From the NCBI RefSeq assembly GCF_042477335.2, contig NC_091249.1, positions 52,374,001 through 52,438,000 of the forward strand: a stretch of 64,000 nucleotides of DNA. The letters run 5' to 3'. Within the stretch, counting starts at the first letter, position 1, and each line of letters opens with the position of its first letter. The notes beneath the pieces are model-generated. The model searched no databases and was not told the DNA's origin. It saw nothing but the letters and a program-made list of their open reading frames with translations. The translations under genes were made by a program, and so were the position numbers. Below are positions 59,378-64,000 of the stretch, piece by piece. This stretch comes from Ovis canadensis (lineage: Eukaryota > Chordata > Mammalia > Artiodactyla > Bovidae).

Positions 59378-59564
59378 TGCTGCACCACAAAACCGACTCA
59401 GCAAAGCAAAAAAAACCCAAAAAACAAAAGGAAACCAAGTTTCCAGAAGACAGGAAAAATTAGTAGACACTCATGTGATGGAGTACCATCCTCACACCAC
59501 TTAACTTTTTCTACCTAGTTCACTGAAGTTTCATTTTAATTCCTAAACTTCCATGAATTAGGCC

Positions 59565-59830
59565 AGAGAAGGCAACGGCACCCCACTCCAGTTCTCTTGC
59601 CTGGAAAATCCCATGGATGGAGGAGCCTGGAAGGCTGCAGTCCATGGGGTCACTGAGTCAGACATGACTGAGCGACTTCACTTTCCACTTTCATGCATTG
59701 GAGAAGGAAATGGCAACCCACTCCAGTGTTCTTGTCTGGAGAATCCCAGGGACGGGGTAGCCTGGTGGGCTGCCGTCTCTGGGGTCGCACCGAGTTGGAC
59801 ATGACTGAAGTGACTCAGCAGCAGCAGCAG
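59565..59830 (+). mobile_element. BovA2 SINE with exact 13-bp target duplication
   Basis: CATGAATTAGGCC at 59552-59564 and 59831-59843. Two units and an (AGC)n tail. Lies about 1.7 kb past the CLK4 stop. Confidence 0.94.
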
Positions 59831-59879
59831 CATGAATTAGGCCTAGAAACTAGCAAGTATCCTTCAGTAAAAAATGCAA

Positions 59880-61539
59880 ACGTTTTTCAGAAAGGAAAGG
59901 GATTAGCAATCATTAACTTATTCATAAGAAATAATGTGATTTTCTTCCCCCTCCCTCCTATATCCTGGTATCAGCTAAATAAATTTGAGTTTCTGATAGG
60001 GGAGAATGTAAACATTCATTTGGGAACTCGGAAGTACTTGTAGGGAAAGGTTGGATGCTTAGGTAGTTCGGTGGCACTAGCAGTATGGAAATGGAGAGGA
60101 AAATAAAGGATGGCTGACTCCTTAATTTCTATAACTGTGTTCAGCAAAAACCTTTTCATCAAATGCGCCTTTAAAAAACCTTATTACATATAACATAGTT
60201 CAATTACACGTAGACTGCATCAGGGGCCTTAACATAATTTATGCAGTGATGCTTTGCCAAAATTTATTTCAGCTCTTTAAAATTTCTAGCCAACTTCAGG
60301 AATGTATCTCTACTGTATGTGCAAATGCTGCCAGTGGATTCCATACAGAAACCCACCTTGGTTTCACTATTTATCATACTAAAACTTAATGTTCAAAAGC
60401 AATAAAACTCAAGTCTTTGGTAATGCACTTCAGAAATGGGCATACCTTCAACAAAAAACCTGTATCCGGATAATCGATCATGAATTTTACAACAAAAATA
60501 TTTTTACCTTGCAGACTGATCAACAACTTTTTTTTAAAAAACTAATGTTTACCATATCGTTTTTAGTGTGAAATTAGTAATAATAAGGAAAAATACCTTC
60601 AGGCAAACAAAAAGGTCATGTTAGCCAAATAGGGTCTGAAAACTGCAGTTTTCTTATCCAGGTGTTTTCCATTCAAATCATGTTTTTTTTTTTTTTCCCC
60701 AATAAAGGTTAACATAAATATAAGCTGCTTAACAATAACCTTAAAGTCTCATAGGCTGAGGTTTAAGTATTTATACTTCATATGATAAGGAAATAGATAC
60801 TAGCAGTTTCAACACCAGAAGATTTGGCATTAAATACCTCAGTAATAAGAACTTCTATTTCTATGTATGTGATATAAATAGCCATTGGAAAATAGGGCTT
60901 TCCAAGCTAACCTCCCATTTAATCGTAAATGAACTGTGTATGTGGTTTCCTTAACCTATCACGATGCACAAGTTGATGTCTTTCCATGCTACTTACCACC
61001 ACTGACATCACCCAAGGAAACAGAACACAGTACTTAAAATTTAATGAAATTTCAACAGCAAACATTTCCTATCGGATCTGGTTTCTAATATCTGCCTGAG
61101 AATTAAGAATACTTATTACCTGTTCAACAACTACAGAAAAAAAATTAAAAGTGTGAGGTATAGTCATTTAAGAGTGAAGTAGTCAAGATTTTCTTTTACT
61201 CAAAAAAAGAAAAAAAAATCACTTCAAAGAGTCAACTTTCATGTACAAAACACAAGGTCAATCACAATTATCACTGGACACAAAGGATATTCCAAAGGTT
61301 TTTAAAAATGGTAATTAATCTCAAAAAAGGAAAATTAATTTTAGCTTTTATATTTCATTCATTATCAAGACCATGTTTGCTTAATAAGATAATTATGCTA
61401 TTGATACAAAACATACAGTATTTACACTTAAATGTACAAAATAATTTAATGTTTACAAAAATATTAGAATGTTGAGTTGACTGACACAGTCTTAAGTAAT
61501 CTCTTCTAGAGAAGTATAATAAGACCACTGATTTCCATT
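59880..61539 (-). other. CLK4: CLK4 3' UTR and 3' flank (end not resolved)
   Basis: This is AT-rich sequence after the CLK4 stop codon, with few recognisable repeats. Candidate poly(A) signals on the minus strand are ATTAAA at 61445-61450 (about 90 nt after the stop) and AATAAA at 60263-60268 (about 1.3 kb after). I cannot tell which is used. A T-run at 60681-60698 would read as poly(A) in the transcript. Confidence 0.5.
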
Positions 61540-61680
61540 TCATTTCTTTTTTAATAAGTCAAAGAAAGGATGCTGCAATGCTTCATCCAGAGTAATTCTT
61601 TTCACTGGATCATATTCTAACATTCTTCGAACGAGGTCAAACAGTTTCTCATGTTCTTCATCATGACAAAGCATAAATTC
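61540..61680 (-). CDS. CLK4: CLK4 last coding exon and stop
   Basis: This exon encodes 46 residues and a TGA stop. It begins [20 protein letters not shown] and ends [10 protein letters not shown], the C-terminus of CLK4. It covers the end of the kinase C-lobe, including the conserved RITLDEAL...HPFF motif. A pyrimidine-rich tract ending TCAG precedes it on the minus strand. The acidic CHDEEHEKL and terminal LLKKK match my recall of CLK4 rather than CLK1. Together with the two upstream exons it gives 103 C-terminal residues in uninterrupted frame, so the gene looks intact. Confidence 0.94.
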   Translation of the reverse strand, partial: EFMLCHDEEHEKLFDLVRRMLEYDPVKRITLDEALQHPFFDLLKKK

Positions 61681-61761
61681 CTGAGGAGAAAAATGTTAAA
61701 GGACATTAAAAAATAGTTTAAAAGTTAAAAAAAAAAAAAACACGTATCTTTTTTAACTTAC

Positions 61762-61852
61762 CTTCAACGGTTTACAGCGTCTCCTAACATATCTACCAGC
61801 AGAACTATGTTCATCCCAATCTAGCTGATTATGATGAAAATACTTGCGTTTT
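61762..61852 (-). CDS. CLK4: CLK4 penultimate coding exon
   Basis: This 91-nt exon completes the split Arg codon and then encodes [20 protein letters not shown] followed by [10 protein letters not shown]. It is flanked by a TGTAG acceptor and a GTAAGT donor and ends on a codon boundary. The RKYFHH...[13 protein letters not shown] block is characteristic of the CLK kinase C-lobe insert. The choice of CLK4 over CLK1, 2 or 3 rests on the RRRCKPLK ending, the next exon and the position beside COL23A1. Confidence 0.93.
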
Positions 61853-62214
61853 CTACAGGAAAGAGAAGTCTCGGTTAGTTTTAAAAAAAGATTCACATGC
61901 TTACCCTGCCCTCACCAGAGAACAGGGTAACAGACAGAACCCTGAACCATAAGCAGCTCTCTCTATATACATAAGCACACAATTTCTAAAAATCTCAACA
62001 ATAATTATTTATCAGATATCTTAAATTATATCTTTCTTAATCTTGTACCCTATAAGGTTTTAGTATCCCACCTAAGTTGTTCCCAAATACCACGTGTAAC
62101 AATGCCAGCTTTAAAAACAGGTTCCTATAACCATTTGTGTAAATTCTGATGTCATTAGATCTGGAATGAGGCTGAAAATCTTTAACAATTCTATGGGTGA
62201 CTTGTGGTAAAGCT

Positions 62215-62330
62215 ATGTTTTGAAACCTCTTATATAGTATCTTGTCCAAAGACATATAGCTAGTTAGCAAAAGTGTGGAATTCAAACTTAAGACTGATAT
62301 GACTCCAAAATCAAGGTCTTTTTACTACTC
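62215..62330 (-). mobile_element. Probable MIR fragment in CLK4 intron
   Basis: CAAAGACATATAGCTAGTTA and TGTGGAATTCAAACTTAAGA. Confidence 0.6.
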
Positions 62331-62572
62331 TGTGTATTATTTTTGTATTGACCTAGGAAAACATTTATGCAAAGGTTAGCCTGAATATAAAAACACCATT
62401 TTATTTACTAGATCACAAAGTAAACACTGAATTACTTTTCAAAAAACTTGACTTCATGAAAAAAATCCACAATCTACAAGTTTTCAGAATAAGCAATAAC
62501 AAAGATGGATTTTCTGTAGTGTGAATATAGGCCACTGTACGTACCCAAGGGCTTTAATCTTAGAAAACATAC

Positions 62573-62652
62573 CTTGTTTTCTGAATCATGTGTGTTGGTA
62601 TGGGTCCTAATATTCGTTCCATCATTGCCAGGTGCTCTTTACTATCATGAGT
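62573..62652 (-). CDS. CLK4: CLK4 exon encoding the LAMMER motif
   Basis: This 80-nt internal exon (TTAG acceptor, GTATG donor) encodes [20 protein letters not shown] followed by HMIQKT and two bases of an Arg codon. EHLAMMER is the signature of the CLK/LAMMER kinase family, nuclear dual-specificity kinases that phosphorylate SR splicing factors. The exon lies in the C-lobe of the kinase domain. It splices in frame to 61762-61852, where the Arg codon is completed. Upstream exons with the catalytic loop are not in the window; the intron continues to the right edge. Confidence 0.93.
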
Positions 62653-63104
62653 CTAAAAAAAGTAGGAAAAAGAAACTTAGCACTTCCCATTTCTGTACAT
62701 GCAATAAAGGGAAACAAAACAGTGCTTCCGTAAAAGGACCAGGTTAGACAATTATACAACTCATATTACACTCCATTTCAGAGGACTATAACTGCATGAG
62801 CTGTATTATCTAATGCAAGCCCAGTAAAATTGAAGTCTTTCTGAACTGGATCAGTAAGGGCTGTATAGCAGATGGTGAACAGGTTTTTAAAATGTGTTTT
62901 ATTGCCGTAGAGTTGATTTCCAAAGTTTGAATAATCTGTTTAATGTAAAACTGAACAGTTTTTCCTTATTTATTTGTATTTACTGCAGTGTTTAAGATGC
63001 CTGGGGAAGATTACCAAAAATCTGTCTCATTTTATCAGTTGCTTAACTAACCTCCATTTACTGAATGGATAGCAACCTTGTAACACTTCCTAATCCTAGA
63101 TAAT

Positions 63105-63235
63105 AAAAATACAATCCCAGTAATTCTTACAACCCAGAGCTAAGTATGTGGGAACATGACTTTCAGAGAGGTTAAGATACTAGCTCAATATTATATAGTT
63201 CATAAATGAGGAAACGAGCTGTGAACCCAAGTGAG
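63105..63235 (-). mobile_element. MIR fragment in CLK4 intron
   Basis: TTTCAGAGAGGTTAAGATAC and GAAACGAGCTGTGAACCCAA. Confidence 0.65.
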
Positions 63236-63324
63236 TTTTATTCTTACATTACATAGTAACAGAGTTTTGGCTAAAGTAGAATAAACTGTTAAACTGACAG
63301 CTGAAACCGTACACTCCTTGAGCA

Positions 63325-63480
63325 GAGGCTGGCAATTTTTCTATAAAGGGCCAGATAGCAAATATTTTAGGCTTGGATGGTCACAAATAGTCTTTATCAC
63401 ATATTCTTTTTCATTGTTTAAAGCAGACATCAGGCAGGATACAGTCTGCCAACCTCTGCTCTGGAGAGCAGTCTGTGAGC
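63325..63480 (+). mobile_element. hAT-type MER DNA transposon remnant
   Basis: Contains the familiar GGCTGGCAATTTTTCTATAA, AGGGCCAGATAGCAAATATT and GTCTGCCAACCTCTGCTC ends. Family not assigned. Confidence 0.55.
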
Positions 63481-64000
63481 AATGCTTTTTGAACCCATTA
63501 ACTACTGTGCCTAGCACACTGCTCTCAAAATTATATTCTTAATTCATGACAGGAATAAATAATACAAGCTCTATATCTTCACAAAGCACCTTAGCTGAAG
63601 ACATTTTGGAGGGTGGAATCCAAATATAAACAGAATCTCAAACCAAAGTTAATAATCCATGCTTAAGATCCCGTGATTTATAACCATAAAACCATTTAAA
63701 AATTTTTTTATGTGTCAGAATGAAGAAAGCATGCACTATGCTCAACTTTTCCCTTGACCCTACAGCTTACTACCACAAAATCAGATAACACCTCCTAGGA
63801 ATGGCACAACAGTTACTTTCTAGATATCAAACTTATCTAGAGTACTTTTACAGCAAGACGTGCCCCACAGTAGTAAATACATGTATTCTGCAACCGACAC
63901 CTAAATGACTTTTAATTCATCGCAGCTTCCTCCTCATCCTGCACTGTCATAACCTCAAATCAACCTTGACAGAATTAGCTAGGAACGCCCTAACAGCCCT

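Larger units (their letters stand above)
62653..64000 (-). other. CLK4: CLK4 intron, running off the right edge
   Basis: This lies upstream of the LAMMER-motif exon. I looked for the preceding kinase exon (the GWSQPCDVWS-type block) and did not find it. MIR and hAT-like fragments are listed separately. Confidence 0.7.

Noticed and set aside
1..64000. CRISPR array, operon or bacterial mobile system
   Set aside because: The window is vertebrate nuclear DNA with spliced exons and ruminant retroelements. The repeats are dispersed, not regularly spaced.

Overview
The window is nuclear DNA of a ruminant, most likely a bovid such as cattle. The evidence is the dense load of Bov-tA and BovA2 SINEs, BovB (RTE-type) LINEs and L1-BT-like LINEs, many nested in one another, together with vertebrate-type spliced exons. 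It is typical low-gene-density mammalian sequence. Almost none of the open frames are genes; most are translated repeats.

Two protein-coding genes are present, both on the minus strand and both incomplete. COL23A1 (collagen XXIII alpha 1, a type II transmembrane collagen) contributes its first coding exon (39936-40226, inside a CpG island of about 39.6-40.76 kb) and its second exon (13607-13673). Intron 1 is about 26.3 kb, and intron 2 runs off the left edge. CLK4 (LAMMER dual-specificity kinase) contributes its last three coding exons (62573-62652, 61762-61852, 61540-61680), and its 5' part lies beyond the right edge. The two genes are in tandem, with CLK4 upstream of COL23A1. I recall the same order on human 5q35.

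Layout: 1-13.6 kb is COL23A1 intron 2, with an L2, old L1s, MaLR-type LTRs, MER5A and scattered SINEs. 13.7-39.9 kb is intron 1. It holds a 5'-inverted L1 (14.0-15.7 kb), an L1ME (19.8-21.2 kb), an L1M broken by two BovB pieces (24.2-26.7 kb), a probable solo LTR (28.8-29.2 kb), a CA-rich tract and a MaLR LTR split by a SINE. 39.6-40.8 kb is the COL23A1 CpG-island promoter and exon 1. 41-60 kb is intergenic and consists largely of stacked retroelements: BovB 45.6-47.3, L1 47.7-51.1 interrupted by BovB, L1 5' half 51.8-54.4, BovB 5' part 54.4-57.0, a PPP4R3-like mRNA fragment 57.0-57.3, another BovB 5' piece and a decayed mariner 58.0-59.1. About 59.9-64 kb is the CLK4 3' region, exons and introns.

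I see no new biological system. The most unusual items are: a run of same-strand retroelement pieces that keep 5' ends but lack 3' ends, with the PPP4R3-like fragment wedged between two BovB heads (51.8-57.7 kb); a 57-bp-arm inverted repeat at 47554-47741; and several rearranged LINE copies (twin-priming inversions and 5' junction filler).
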